Assembly: GCA_045614605.1 (NCBI GenBank)
Contig: JAZLDH010000015.1
Coordinates: forward strand, 124,001-188,000
Length of the DNA: 64,000 bases
From: Onthomorpha sp937906975
GTDB lineage: Bacteria; Bacteroidota; Bacteroidia; Bacteroidales; P3
Reading direction: 5' to 3'
In this document: positions 17,033 through 24,745 of the stretch, piece by piece
Layout of the letters: each line of letters begins with the position of its first letter
Numbering within the stretch: the stretch's first letter is position 1
Notes under the pieces: model-generated
What the model was told of the DNA's origin: nothing
Databases searched by the model: none
The model's input: the letters and a program-made list of their open reading frames with translations, nothing else
Translations under genes and position numbers: made by a program

Positions 17033-17503
17033 TTAATAAGTGTCTTTAACTCTTCGTGATGCTGCGTACATTATACGTAATGCTCCAACTTTTCTAAGTT
17101 CTTGTTTTACGTCTGTTACGTCTCCCATCTTAACTTCTTTATCACATTTGATTGTTGTTGTTAAGAATGGTTTGTCTGCTTCATCTCTTGCTGCTCTTTC
17201 CGATTCTATGAAAGCTGCTATATCACTTATTTCTCCGAATTGGTCGTTTAATTGAAAACGTGTAGCTGAACCGAATTTACGTTCTTCGATAGGCGTTCCT
17301 ATGTATATGTAACTTACCAACGATTTCTTTTCCAATTTTTGGATTTCTGATGCTTGTGGTACTGTTACTTTTACCATAAGTGAGCTTTCTCTCATTGTTG
17401 TAATCACCATGAAGAAGAATATCAACATGAAAATGATATCAGACATTGAACCCATGTTCAGTTCAGGAGTTTCTGATGAGCCTTTTTGTTTAAACTTTGC
17501 CAT
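17033..17503 (-). CDS. ExbD/TolR-family biopolymer transport protein (second copy)
   Basis: Inner-membrane partner of ExbB in a proton-driven motor that energises TonB-dependent transport or a Tol-like process. 156 residues. One TM helix near residues 22-42 (MSDIIFMLIFFFMVITTM), with the conserved membrane Asp in the MGSMSDIIF motif (Asp22). The rest is periplasmic. Its start codon overlaps the stop of the preceding exbD by one base. Two different ExbD proteins in one operon is common in Bacteroidetes. No tonB gene lies in the window. Confidence 0.92.
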   Translation of the reverse strand: MAKFKQKGSSETPELNMGSMSDIIFMLIFFFMVITTMRESSLMVKVTVPQASEIQKLEKKSLVSYIYIGTPIEERKFGSATRFQLNDQFGEISDIAAFIESERAARDEADKPFLTTTIKCDKEVKMGDVTDVKQELRKVGALRIMYAASRRVKDTY

Positions 17504-18084
17504 TATTTATTTCCTCCTATATTTTTAGGTTCTGCTTCTGAAATTGCGATTGGAATGGCTTTGTCTATCGCTTCTCTTTGTGCTTGAGAGCAATCTATGT
17601 ATGCTCTTCCGAAACGTGCTTTCGCCATTTCATCTCTTAATTCATTTACAGCTGCTGTTAATTCATTTTGTACCATTAAGTACATTTCGTATGATGTTCC
17701 TCTATCGTTTTGCAAAGAAATTACCCCTTTAGAAACTTCTACATCTCCTAACAAAGGAATATTTCTTGTTTGCTTTTCTGGTAAATTTGGTAAGTTGTCT
17801 GGATTCGATAAAAACTCTTTTGCTCTATCTTTAAGGGCTGTGATATCGCCCAATTCGTTATTGAAAAGTAATTTATCATCCTTATTCACCAACACCACAA
17901 AAGTATTTCTTCTGTGAATGTCTGGCGGTTTAACGTTAGGGTCTGATGGCGGTGGCAAACGTCTTTGAATACCCATGTCTGTATTGATTGAAGAAACCAA
18001 CAAGAAAAAGGTCAATAGCAAAAACGATATGTCCGACATAGACGAAGCGTTAAGACCTGGTAACTTTTTCTTATTTCTTGCCAT
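17503..18084 (-). CDS. ExbD/TolR-family biopolymer transport protein (first copy)
   Basis: 193 residues. N-terminal KKKLPGLNASSMSDISFLL carries the conserved TM Asp (about residue 18), followed by a hydrophobic helix to about residue 34. The periplasmic part has the PPPSDPN proline patch after the TM and is longer than in the second copy, with a large insertion around residues 80-125. It sits between a small four-helix membrane protein (9 bp upstream) and the second exbD (1-bp overlap). It probably forms mixed complexes with the ExbB encoded upstream. Confidence 0.92.
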   Translation of the reverse strand: MARNKKKLPGLNASSMSDISFLLLTFFLLVSSINTDMGIQRRLPPPSDPNVKPPDIHRRNTFVVLVNKDDKLLFNNELGDITALKDRAKEFLSNPDNLPNLPEKQTRNIPLLGDVEVSKGVISLQNDRGTSYEMYLMVQNELTAAVNELRDEMAKARFGRAYIDCSQAQREAIDKAIPIAISEAEPKNIGGNK

Positions 18085-18093
18085 AATAATTAA

Positions 18094-18564
18094 CTATTTT
18101 ATTTTTTTAGATATTTCTGCAAATAAAACAGATGCTATTACTCCTCCAAATAAGATGTAAACAGTGTACATGCAAGCTCCGATTAATTTAGAGCTTGAAT
18201 AGTCTGAACCTGTCTTTTCAAATACTTCTTGTGGTACGTCTGTTCCAGAAGAAAGTAATAATGAAACGCCAAATACTACTATTAAAGCAACAACTGCTAT
18301 AATGATACCCATTTGTTTTTTAGGATCTTCTTTTAATCCTTTTATTATTTGTGCTAAAGCAAAGAATATTGCTACTAATAAACTTGCTCCAAGCAATGCT
18401 ATAACTGACCAATATGCTACATTCCATACTGCCATTGCAGATGTTTGTCCATCTAGTGGCGCATCCTTGTCAAATAACAATGCGTAGGCAACTGCACAAA
18501 TTGAAGCTATAACACCCCATATTAAGGCAATAGTCCAATATATTTTTCTATAATCTTTTTTCAT
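18094..18564 (-). CDS. Four-helix inner-membrane protein of the exb operon, unknown function
   Basis: 156 residues with four hydrophobic segments (about 9-29, 46-72, 85-105, 131-150) and short loops, two of them negatively charged. No catalytic motif is visible. It lies between exbB (80 bp upstream) and exbD (9 bp downstream). A small membrane protein at this place recurs in Bacteroidetes exbB-exbD operons, so it is probably an accessory part of the motor. This role is inferred from position only. Confidence 0.7.
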   Translation of the reverse strand: MKKDYRKIYWTIALIWGVIASICAVAYALLFDKDAPLDGQTSAMAVWNVAYWSVIALLGASLLVAIFFALAQIIKGLKEDPKKQMGIIIAVVALIVVFGVSLLLSSGTDVPQEVFEKTGSDYSSSKLIGACMYTVYILFGGVIASVLFAEISKKIK

Positions 18565-18644
18565 TTTTCCTCCTTGGTTTTTAAAGTAATTACTAAATTC
18601 TGTCCTTCCTTTTTACAAGGACATTTTTTTCTTTCGTAAGAAAA

Positions 18645-19457
18645 TTACTTTTGTCTGTTTTTAACCAAGATATCCATGAAAGTTATAGAAGAGTCTTCCA
18701 TTGTTGCAACTAATCCTTCTATTTTTGATAATAGGTAGTTGTAGCAAATTTGAAGAACTAATGCTGTAATCAAACCGAATACTGTTGTCAAAAGGGCAAC
18801 TTTCATACCGCCGGCAACAACTGTTGGAGAAATATCACCTGCTTTTTCGATATCGTCAAATGCTTGAACCATACCAATAACTGTTCCTAAGAATCCGAAT
18901 GATGGTGCAATAGCGATAAACAATGAAATCCAAACCATGTTGTTTTCTAATCTTGCCATTTGAACTCCACCGTAAGAAGTTAATGATTTTTCTACATCTT
19001 CTAAACCATTATCTAATCTTGATAATCCTTGGAAGAAGATAGAAGCAACTGGTCCTCTTGTGTTACGGCAAACATCTTTTGCTCCTTCTACGTTACCAGC
19101 AACTATGTTTTCTTCAACTTTTTGTAATAATTTGTCTGCGTTTGTTGTTGCAAGGTTAAGGTAAAGGATACGTTCGATAACCAATGCTAAACCTAAAATC
19201 AAACAAATAAGAATTGGAGTCATCCAACCCACACCACCTTCGATGTATTTTGTTTTTAAAGCTTGGTGGAATGATTTTTCTTCTACTGCTGGAGCTGCTG
19301 GTTCTTCTACTGCAGCTGCAGTTTCTGTTGATGTTACTGATTCTGTTGCAGAAACAGTTTCTGTTTCAGTTTTCGCTGCATCTTGAGCAAAAACGTTGTT
19401 TGATAAACCTAATGTCAATATCATTACTATTGACAAATAAGCAAATACTTTTTTCAT
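18645..19457 (-). CDS. ExbB/TolQ/MotA-family proton channel protein
   Basis: 270 residues. A signal-like N-terminal hydrophobic segment (to about residue 24) is followed by an acidic, Thr/Ala/Glu-rich linker (25-65), then the three-helix ExbB core. The core has WMTPILICLILGLALVIERILY near 77-98, GFLGTVIGMVQAF near 192-204, and a final helix near 215-240 (VALLTTVFGLITALVLQI). The extra N-terminal extension relative to E. coli ExbB is usual in Bacteroidetes. First gene of the exb operon, with a matching promoter 48 bp upstream. Confidence 0.92.
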   Translation of the reverse strand: MKKVFAYLSIVMILTLGLSNNVFAQDAAKTETETVSATESVTSTETAAAVEEPAAPAVEEKSFHQALKTKYIEGGVGWMTPILICLILGLALVIERILYLNLATTNADKLLQKVEENIVAGNVEGAKDVCRNTRGPVASIFFQGLSRLDNGLEDVEKSLTSYGGVQMARLENNMVWISLFIAIAPSFGFLGTVIGMVQAFDDIEKAGDISPTVVAGGMKVALLTTVFGLITALVLQICYNYLLSKIEGLVATMEDSSITFMDILVKNRQK

Positions 19458-19504
19458 AGCGTTCTCTTAATTTATGTTATTAATTATTTACTTTTATGAA
19501 CTTG

Positions 19505-19535
19505 CAAAGTTACAATGTTATTTTTGAAATCCAAT
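19505..19535 (-). promoter_or_regulatory. Promoter of the exbB operon
   Basis: On the minus strand: -7 box TAACTTTG (19505-19512), 19 bp, then ATTG (19532-19535) at the -33 position, one mismatch from TTTG. Predicted start is near 19500, giving a leader of about 40 bases. Confidence 0.65.
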
Positions 19536-19576
19536 TTTTTAATAAAAAAAATAACATGTTTTTTGCATTTTTTTTA

Positions 19577-20875
19577 TTATTCAGCCTCTTCAAGCAATTT
19601 TTCAGCGTCAATACTAACCAAAATCTTGTCTATTCTTGTTGCATCTAAGTCCACAATTTCAAATATAAACCTATCCCAAACTATCTTTTCGCCAACTTTT
19701 GGTATAGTTCCACCTGTTTGTTCAAATATTAACCCACTTAAAGTATTGAAATTATTGGTTTGATATAAGTCTTCCAAATCAAAATGGCTCAAAAAATCGT
19801 AAAAAGGATATTGACCACCCACTAAATAAGTGCCATCTTCCCTTTCTACAAACTCATTTTCGTCTTCATCAGTCTCCATTTCGGAAGCATTTCCCACTAA
19901 TGACTCTAATATATTATTCATTGTTACCATTCCAACAACCATACCAAACTCATCGATAACAAAAGCATAATGTATTTTATTTTCCTTAAAAGTCTCTAAC
20001 GCATCATAAACACTTGTGCCTTCATGTAGGTATTGTGGCTCTCTCATTATTTCACCTACATTTTTATACTCGCCCAATTTGCTAAACAAATCTTTCAAAT
20101 AAACCACCCCTACAATGTTATCAAGATTTTTACTTGCAACAGGATATATATAATGTACATGTTGAGCAAGTTTTTCCTTTACGCAATCCAAATCATCTTC
20201 AATATCCAACCATTCGAGTTCTGTTCTATGAGTCATAAGAGAAGCGACATCTCTATCATCTAAAGAAAGCACCCTCTGAGTCATTTCAAATTCTTCCTCA
20301 GTTACCTCTCCGTCCTCAACACTATCGGCCATCATTCCCATAAACTCCTCTTCCACAACCTTATCATCAACTTTCTTTATGCGAAACAAACGCATCAAAC
20401 CATTTATTGAAACAGAAAGAAGCCAAACAATAGGATAGAACAATCTAGACAAAAAGTTCATAGGAGAAATAACAAGACTTGCAATCTTTTCAGGACTATT
20501 AAGAGCAAGTTTCTTAGGAAATAACTCCCCTACCACTAAGGTTACATAAGTTACAGCAAGAACTATAACTACTCTTGCTATAATTTCAGAATACTCCACT
20601 CCAACACCAAGCTTGCTAATAAAGGCACCTAAAGGCTGTATCAAACTTTCGCCAGAATACATACCAGTAATCAAACCAATAGCCGTAATAGCAATTTGAA
20701 TAGTTGAAATAAAATTATCTGGATTTTCAGAAACCTTTAAAATTTGTTTTGCAGCTCTATTACCTTTCTTAGAATCTGCATCAAGTTTAGGCTTTCGTGA
20801 AGAAACAACAGCAGTTTCCGACATAGAGAAAAGCCCATTAACAACAATAAGTGCTAAAATAATAAGAAATTCCAC
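19577..20875 (-). CDS. CNNM/CorC-family membrane protein with CBS pair (HlyC-type)
   Basis: 432 residues in the usual three-part layout. A DUF21 membrane domain has four helices in residues 1-175 (starts EFLIILALIVVNGLFSMSE). A CBS pair is at about 205-335 (MTHRTELEWLDI, then HYAFVIDEFGMVVGMVTMNNILE). A C-terminal CorC/HlyC transporter-associated domain ends at 428 (FNTLSGLIFEQTGGTIPKVGE). Family members are linked to Mg2+/Co2+ export. The gliding protein GldE is a relative, but its usual neighbours are absent. Follows lspA by 12 bp. Confidence 0.88.
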   Translation of the reverse strand: MEFLIILALIVVNGLFSMSETAVVSSRKPKLDADSKKGNRAAKQILKVSENPDNFISTIQIAITAIGLITGMYSGESLIQPLGAFISKLGVGVEYSEIIARVVIVLAVTYVTLVVGELFPKKLALNSPEKIASLVISPMNFLSRLFYPIVWLLSVSINGLMRLFRIKKVDDKVVEEEFMGMMADSVEDGEVTEEEFEMTQRVLSLDDRDVASLMTHRTELEWLDIEDDLDCVKEKLAQHVHYIYPVASKNLDNIVGVVYLKDLFSKLGEYKNVGEIMREPQYLHEGTSVYDALETFKENKIHYAFVIDEFGMVVGMVTMNNILESLVGNASEMETDEDENEFVEREDGTYLVGGQYPFYDFLSHFDLEDLYQTNNFNTLSGLIFEQTGGTIPKVGEKIVWDRFIFEIVDLDATRIDKILVSIDAEKLLEEAE

Positions 20876-20887
20876 TAGTATATCAGT

Positions 20888-21526
20888 TTAATTATTAGAA
20901 TCTTCCATTTCTTGTGAAGAAACGATTTCTTTATCCTTCTTTGTCATAAAAGCAGACACGATTAACAATCCTACACCTACTGTGATTGCAACATCTGCCA
21001 CGTTAAAGATAGCATTAAAGAACTCAAAATGATTGCCACCAACGAAAGGAATCCACTCAGGCAAAGTAGTATCTATCAAAGGAAAGTAAAACATATCCAC
21101 AACCTTACCTAAACAAAGCGGAGCATAACCACCCGCCTCTGGAAACAATTGAGCAGTAGTAAAAAATGTGCTTTCAGAAAAAATAAGACCATAAAACAAT
21201 GAATCTATTATGTTTCCCACAGCTCCTGCAAAGATTAGAGCAAAAGCATACACAATCAATTTACTTTCTTTCTTAGCAATAAGCCTTCTAAGATAAAGAA
21301 AAATCAAAGAAGCCGCTACAATTCTAAACAAAGTGAGAATTAATTTACCTGTTTTCTCACCAAAAGACATACCAAAAGCCATACCCTCGTTTTCTATAAA
21401 GTGAAATCTACACCAATCACCTATAAGAAAAACTTCTTCGCCGAGAGTAAAACTCAACTTAATCCAAAATTTTAATATTTGGTCTAAGATAAGAACTAAA
21501 AATATAAGAATAAGAGGTCTTTTCAC
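20888..21526 (-). CDS. lspA: Lipoprotein signal peptidase (signal peptidase II)
   Basis: Inner-membrane aspartyl protease that cleaves diacylglyceryl-prolipoproteins. The two catalytic Asp motifs are present: GAVGNIIDSLFYG (first Asp) and FNVADVAITVG (second Asp). Four hydrophobic segments are visible. The length of 212 is larger than the roughly 160 of E. coli because of a loop between the two motifs, common in Bacteroidetes. It follows the DksA-like gene by 6 bp. Several lipoproteins in this window (lipobox Cys) would be its substrates. Confidence 0.95.
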   Translation of the reverse strand: MKRPLILIFLVLILDQILKFWIKLSFTLGEEVFLIGDWCRFHFIENEGMAFGMSFGEKTGKLILTLFRIVAASLIFLYLRRLIAKKESKLIVYAFALIFAGAVGNIIDSLFYGLIFSESTFFTTAQLFPEAGGYAPLCLGKVVDMFYFPLIDTTLPEWIPFVGGNHFEFFNAIFNVADVAITVGVGLLIVSAFMTKKDKEIVSSQEMEDSNN

Positions 21527-21532
21527 AAAACA

Positions 21533-21922
21533 CTATTTTTTGTTTTGCATCAATTTTGCTTCCACACTCAAAGTTGCGTGAGGTACTATACGCAATCTTT
21601 CTTTTGGAATAAGTTTTCCTGTTACTCTACAAACGCCATAAGTTTTGTTTTCAATTCTTATAAGAGCCGCTTCCAAATCCTTTATAAATTTTTGTTGGCG
21701 AGCCGCCATATTTGCATTATCTTCTTTGCTTCTAACACTTGATCCCTCTTCCAAAATCTTAAAAGTTGGAGCCGTATCACTTGTATCAGACGCATTATTC
21801 GCAAAAGCCTCTGTCAAAGTCTCAAGATTTTCCTTTGCTTTAGCCAATTTTTCTAAAATTATTGCTTTAAATTCTTGCAATTCCTCGTCAGAATAACGCA
21901 CTTTTATGTTTGTAGTTCCCAT
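21533..21922 (-). CDS. DksA/TraR-family protein without a full zinc finger
   Basis: 129 residues. A long N-terminal coiled-coil region (about 8-85) has two arms and precedes the C-terminal DksA-like segment YGVCRVTGKLIPKERLRIVPHATLSVEAK. The usual C4 zinc site keeps only one Cys; the CRVTGKLIPKERL substitution is typical of Bacteroidetes members. It probably binds the RNA polymerase secondary channel like DksA, but that is inferred. First gene of a unit with lspA and the CNNM protein, with its own promoter directly behind the frr terminator. Confidence 0.85.
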   Translation of the reverse strand: MGTTNIKVRYSDEELQEFKAIILEKLAKAKENLETLTEAFANNASDTSDTAPTFKILEEGSSVRSKEDNANMAARQQKFIKDLEAALIRIENKTYGVCRVTGKLIPKERLRIVPHATLSVEAKLMQNKK

Positions 21923-21941
21923 AACACTGATATTAATGATG

Positions 21942-21972
21942 CAAATGTATAAATATTCTCACAAAAAACAAT
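21942..21972 (-). promoter_or_regulatory. Promoter of the DksA-like/lspA operon
   Basis: On the minus strand: -7 box TACATTTG (21942-21949), 19 bp, then ATTG (21969-21972). The -33 end abuts the frr terminator stem. Confidence 0.6.
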
Positions 21973-21973
21973 A

Positions 21974-22014
21974 AAGCCAAAGAAGTTTTTTACAAAAAAA
22001 TCCTTCTTTGGCTT
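21974..22014 (-). terminator. Terminator of frr
   Basis: Perfect 12-bp stem AAGCCAAAGAAG with its complement, 17-base A/T loop. On the minus strand it is followed by TATTGTTTTTTGT. It starts 13 bp after the frr stop. Confidence 0.92.
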
Positions 22015-22026
22015 CAAAAAAGAAAA

Positions 22027-22590
22027 TTAAATTGACATTATTTCTTTTTCTTTTACTGCTATAACAGCATCAGTATTCTTGATAAATTTATCAGTTACCT
22101 CTTGCATTTCTTTTTCTACAGACTTAATTTCGTCTTCAGGCACACCTGCGTCTTTAAGTTTTTTAACCTTTTCAAGAATATTTCTTCTCACATTTCTAAT
22201 GCTAACCTTTGCAGTTTCGCCTTCCGCTTTTGCTTTTTTACAAAGGTCTTTTCTTCTTTCTTCTGTTACAGGAGGAAGAACAATTCTAACAACATCTGCC
22301 TCTACCTTTGGAGTAAATCCTAAGTTTGCAGCCAATATTGCTTTGTCAATTGGGTGTAAAAGAGATTTTTCCCAAGGTTGTATAACTATTTGTTTAGGAT
22401 CTGGTGTGCTTATATTACCTACGTTTTCTATTGGTGTAGGAGTGCCATAGTAATCAACCTTTACTCCCGCCAACATAGCAGGATTTGCTTTTCCTGCACG
22501 CAATTTTTCCAAAGACTTCTCTAAGTGAGAAACCGCATCTGTCATTGAAGCATTTGCTTCTTGAAGCAATTTTTTTGTTTCTTCGCTCAT
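22027..22590 (-). CDS. frr: Ribosome recycling factor
   Basis: Splits post-termination ribosomes together with EF-G. At 187 residues it has normal length. It has the conserved central segment VDYYGTPTPIENVGNIS near residues 45-61, and the C-terminal three-helix bundle signature VRIVLPPVTEERRKDLCKKAK near 104-124. It follows a small lipoprotein gene by 18 bp and is closed by a strong terminator. Confidence 0.97.
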   Translation of the reverse strand: MSEETKKLLQEANASMTDAVSHLEKSLEKLRAGKANPAMLAGVKVDYYGTPTPIENVGNISTPDPKQIVIQPWEKSLLHPIDKAILAANLGFTPKVEADVVRIVLPPVTEERRKDLCKKAKAEGETAKVSIRNVRRNILEKVKKLKDAGVPEDEIKSVEKEMQEVTDKFIKNTDAVIAVKEKEIMSI

Positions 22591-22608
22591 AATATATTTA
22601 TATAATGT

Positions 22609-23022
22609 TTATAACTTCACTGCCACTCTTGTATATCCTTTTGTTTTGTCATCTACTTTTATATCAAACTTAAAAGTAATGGAATCTCCTGCCAAAGAAG
22701 CTGTGCCAACAAGTTGATATACTCCGCTAACTATTTGGTCAAAGTTTGCCGTTTTTGACGAAACCTTTGCCTCAACCTCGCAAGAAGAATTTAAACCAAA
22801 CAATTCTCCGCTTATTGCAATATTGTCATCATCAACAGCCTTAATCTTTCCAACGTATGAAGCCTTAGTCGATTTCGGGAAAACGATTTCTTCATTTATG
22901 CTCCAAACGCCCTCCCAATCAGAGGCGTTATAAGTTTCTCCACTTTCCACACAAGAAACCAAAGAGAAAGCCAAACAAATCAAGCAAACTAAAAATTTTC
23001 TTCCCAAAAAAAACTTCTTCAT
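22609..23022 (-). CDS. Small lipoprotein of unknown function
   Basis: 137 residues. Lipoprotein signal with Cys at residue 24 (CLAFSLVSC lipobox). The mature part is a compact, beta-rich domain beginning SGETYNASDWEGVWSIN. It resembles calycin/lipocalin-like Bacteroidetes lipoproteins in overall look (a GVW near the start, alternating strands, ending in RVAVKL), but I do not recognise a family. A -7-like box TACCTTTG at 23048-23055 precedes it, without a -33 at the normal spacing. It is co-directional with frr. Confidence 0.75.
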   Translation of the reverse strand: MKKFFLGRKFLVCLICLAFSLVSCVESGETYNASDWEGVWSINEEIVFPKSTKASYVGKIKAVDDDNIAISGELFGLNSSCEVEAKVSSKTANFDQIVSGVYQLVGTASLAGDSITFKFDIKVDDKTKGYTRVAVKL

Positions 23023-23098
23023 CTCTACAAAATTTTATTTTCCTCGGCAAAGGTACACATTAAAAACCAAAACTAAAAGAAATTACACCTATTTTTTA

Positions 23099-24652
23099 TT
23101 AATTCTCCCCTAAACTTCCAAACAAACCATTAGTAATTTGCTCAATAGTAAAAGAAGAATAAACTATACAATAGTCATTAGGACCTTCTTCATACAAAAA
23201 CCCAATCTTTCCATCTTTTTGCAAAATCATAGTCGAATAAGCCGAAAGCCTATCGCTTACCTCCAAACCTTTTTGCCAATCTTGCGCCAAGGTTGTTGGA
23301 GTATATTTCTCATTTTCTTTTAACTTCTTGAAAAATATCGTAACATGAGAACGATTATCCTTAGTAGGCAAAGACTGTAACAACACCTCACATTGCTTTC
23401 CGTTAGATTTATCAATACATCTTACCAACAACAATTCCCCATTACAAGAATTTGCTCCAACCTTTATGCCATTTTTCACCTCACTGCTAACAACCTGCTC
23501 AGCCCAACAGCCTTTCGCCTTTGCAATATTTGAGAAAGTAAAAATATTAAAGAAACGTCCGTTAGGTTTTCTGCTACTTATGAGAATAGAGCCATCACTC
23601 AATTCTTCCACCTTCGCTTCGTCTCCACCCTTTACGCAAACCCCTCCAAGAAGATGCCAACTCGCTCCAAAATCATCGGAATAAACCACATAATTATCGT
23701 GTCCGCTTGCACTATTTGTTAGCAACGACGCATACAAACGGTAATATTTACTATTTTTTGCCTTAAATATTTTGGATTGAATGATTTTTCCAGAAGCAAA
23801 AAACATACTATAAATTTCAGGAAGGATAGGTTTATATTCCCCTTGCACATTCATAAACATAGATGTAACATCTTCGGGTTTATTCCATGTTTTGCCACCA
23901 TCAAGGCTTCGTATCCTTGCCATAAAATTATGATTTTTTGCATCAGCCGAAGGAAAAGCTTGACGGCCTGCCACACACATTATCAAAACCTCATCACTCT
24001 CTCTATCCGCCACAATAGCCGCATCGCCAAAACCACACTCAAAAATATTTTTCTCCCCACCTATTCCATCAGCAATAAACATTGCTTCGCTCCAATTTAG
24101 ATAATCTTTGCTACTTCTTAGTTTTATATCCACTTCTCCAAAGCCAATATCAGCCCAACAAGGTCTGTGATCGCTCACTGCAAGCAATGTACCATCAAGT
24201 GTTTGAGCCAAAGCAGGAATACGGTAAGGTTTATTTGTGTTTTCGTCCAAAGAATAATACAAATACTGATATTGATTTTCTTTATCTACAACAAAACTTA
24301 TCCTTATCGTATCTGGCAAATTCTCAACTACCATATTTTCAAAGGTTTTCAAAGAATTAGAGTTTTTTTCTTGCTCAAAATCAAAGCCCCTGTAAACCAT
24401 TGCAGACAAGGTTATTAGAGAAGATTTTGGAAATGAATGACTTATTGGCTCTATTCTTTTACCTACTTTTAGGGTTTTTGAAAATATTTTCTCATTATTT
24501 AACTTCAAACTCACATCTGCCACTCTCGTATTAGTAGCAAGGCAAGTTGTATTTGGCAAATCGAAACAAAAAGTTAAAACTCTTTCATTTTGCGAAATAA
24601 GGCTAAGAGTTAAAAATGTAAAGCTAAGGAAAAAAATAATTTTTCTATACAT
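23099..24652 (-). CDS. Exo-alpha-sialidase, GH33, exported
   Basis: Releases terminal sialic acids from host glycans. After a signal peptide (MYRKIIFFLS... to ISQ), an N-terminal beta domain of about 130 residues is followed by the six-bladed propeller. It opens with the Arg motif YRIPALAQTLDGTLLAVSD. Asp boxes SKDYLNWSE, SLDGGKTWN and SDDFGASWH are visible. The frame is open to 24721, but the ATG at 24652 sits after a good promoter and starts a normal signal peptide. 517 residues from there, typical of Bacteroidetes NanH. The signal-peptide codons overlap a 21-bp periodic array (separate entry). No nan catabolic gene is nearby. Confidence 0.92.
   Translation of the reverse strand: MYRKIIFFLSFTFLTLSLISQNERVLTFCFDLPNTTCLATNTRVADVSLKLNNEKIFSKTLKVGKRIEPISHSFPKSSLITLSAMVYRGFDFEQEKNSNSLKTFENMVVENLPDTIRISFVVDKENQYQYLYYSLDENTNKPYRIPALAQTLDGTLLAVSDHRPCWADIGFGEVDIKLRSSKDYLNWSEAMFIADGIGGEKNIFECGFGDAAIVADRESDEVLIMCVAGRQAFPSADAKNHNFMARIRSLDGGKTWNKPEDVTSMFMNVQGEYKPILPEIYSMFFASGKIIQSKIFKAKNSKYYRLYASLLTNSASGHDNYVVYSDDFGASWHLLGGVCVKGGDEAKVEELSDGSILISSRKPNGRFFNIFTFSNIAKAKGCWAEQVVSSEVKNGIKVGANSCNGELLLVRCIDKSNGKQCEVLLQSLPTKDNRSHVTIFFKKLKENEKYTPTTLAQDWQKGLEVSDRLSAYSTMILQKDGKIGFLYEEGPNDYCIVYSSFTIEQITNGLFGSLGEN
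24581..24650. repeat. 21-bp phased cores inside the sialidase signal-peptide codons
   Basis: Cores TCTTTCA, GCTAAGA, GCTAAGG and TCTATAC start at 24581, 24602, 24623 and 24644, exactly 21 bp apart. Read on minus, CTTAGC codes Leu-Ser, giving the spaced LS pairs of the hydrophobic core. Only the two middle cores are close to consensus. Confidence 0.5.
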
Positions 24653-24676
24653 AATTATTGATATTTGTTTGGTTTG

Positions 24677-24707
24677 CAAAAATAAAAAAAAGAGATGAGT
24701 TTTCAAA
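24677..24707 (-). promoter_or_regulatory. Promoter of the sialidase gene
   Basis: On the minus strand: perfect -33 TTTG (24704-24707), 19 bp, -7 box TATTTTTG (24677-24684). Predicted start is near 24670, giving about 18 bases of leader before the ATG. The -33 box falls in the loop and right arm of the upstream gene's terminator. Confidence 0.75.
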
Positions 24708-24717
24708 CCCATCTCTT
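24690..24717 (-). terminator. Terminator of the LRR surface-protein gene
   Basis: Stem AAGAGATG-GTTT with one mismatch and a tight 2-base loop. It is followed on minus by TTTTTTTATTT. It overlaps the sialidase promoter. Confidence 0.82.
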
Positions 24718-24745
24718 CCATTAAGTTATGCTTATTCTTCTTTTC

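Noticed and set aside
19577..20875. Gliding protein GldE
   Set aside because: The family is the same, but the usual neighbours (ssb, gldD) are absent, so only the general CNNM/CorC call is made.
20888..21526. lspA disrupted by an insertion because it is long (212 residues)
   Set aside because: Both catalytic Asp motifs and the TM segments are in order; the extra loop is common in Bacteroidetes enzymes.
24653..24721. Longer N-terminus for the sialidase
   Set aside because: The added residues would place the signal peptide internally, and the region holds the promoter and the upstream terminator.
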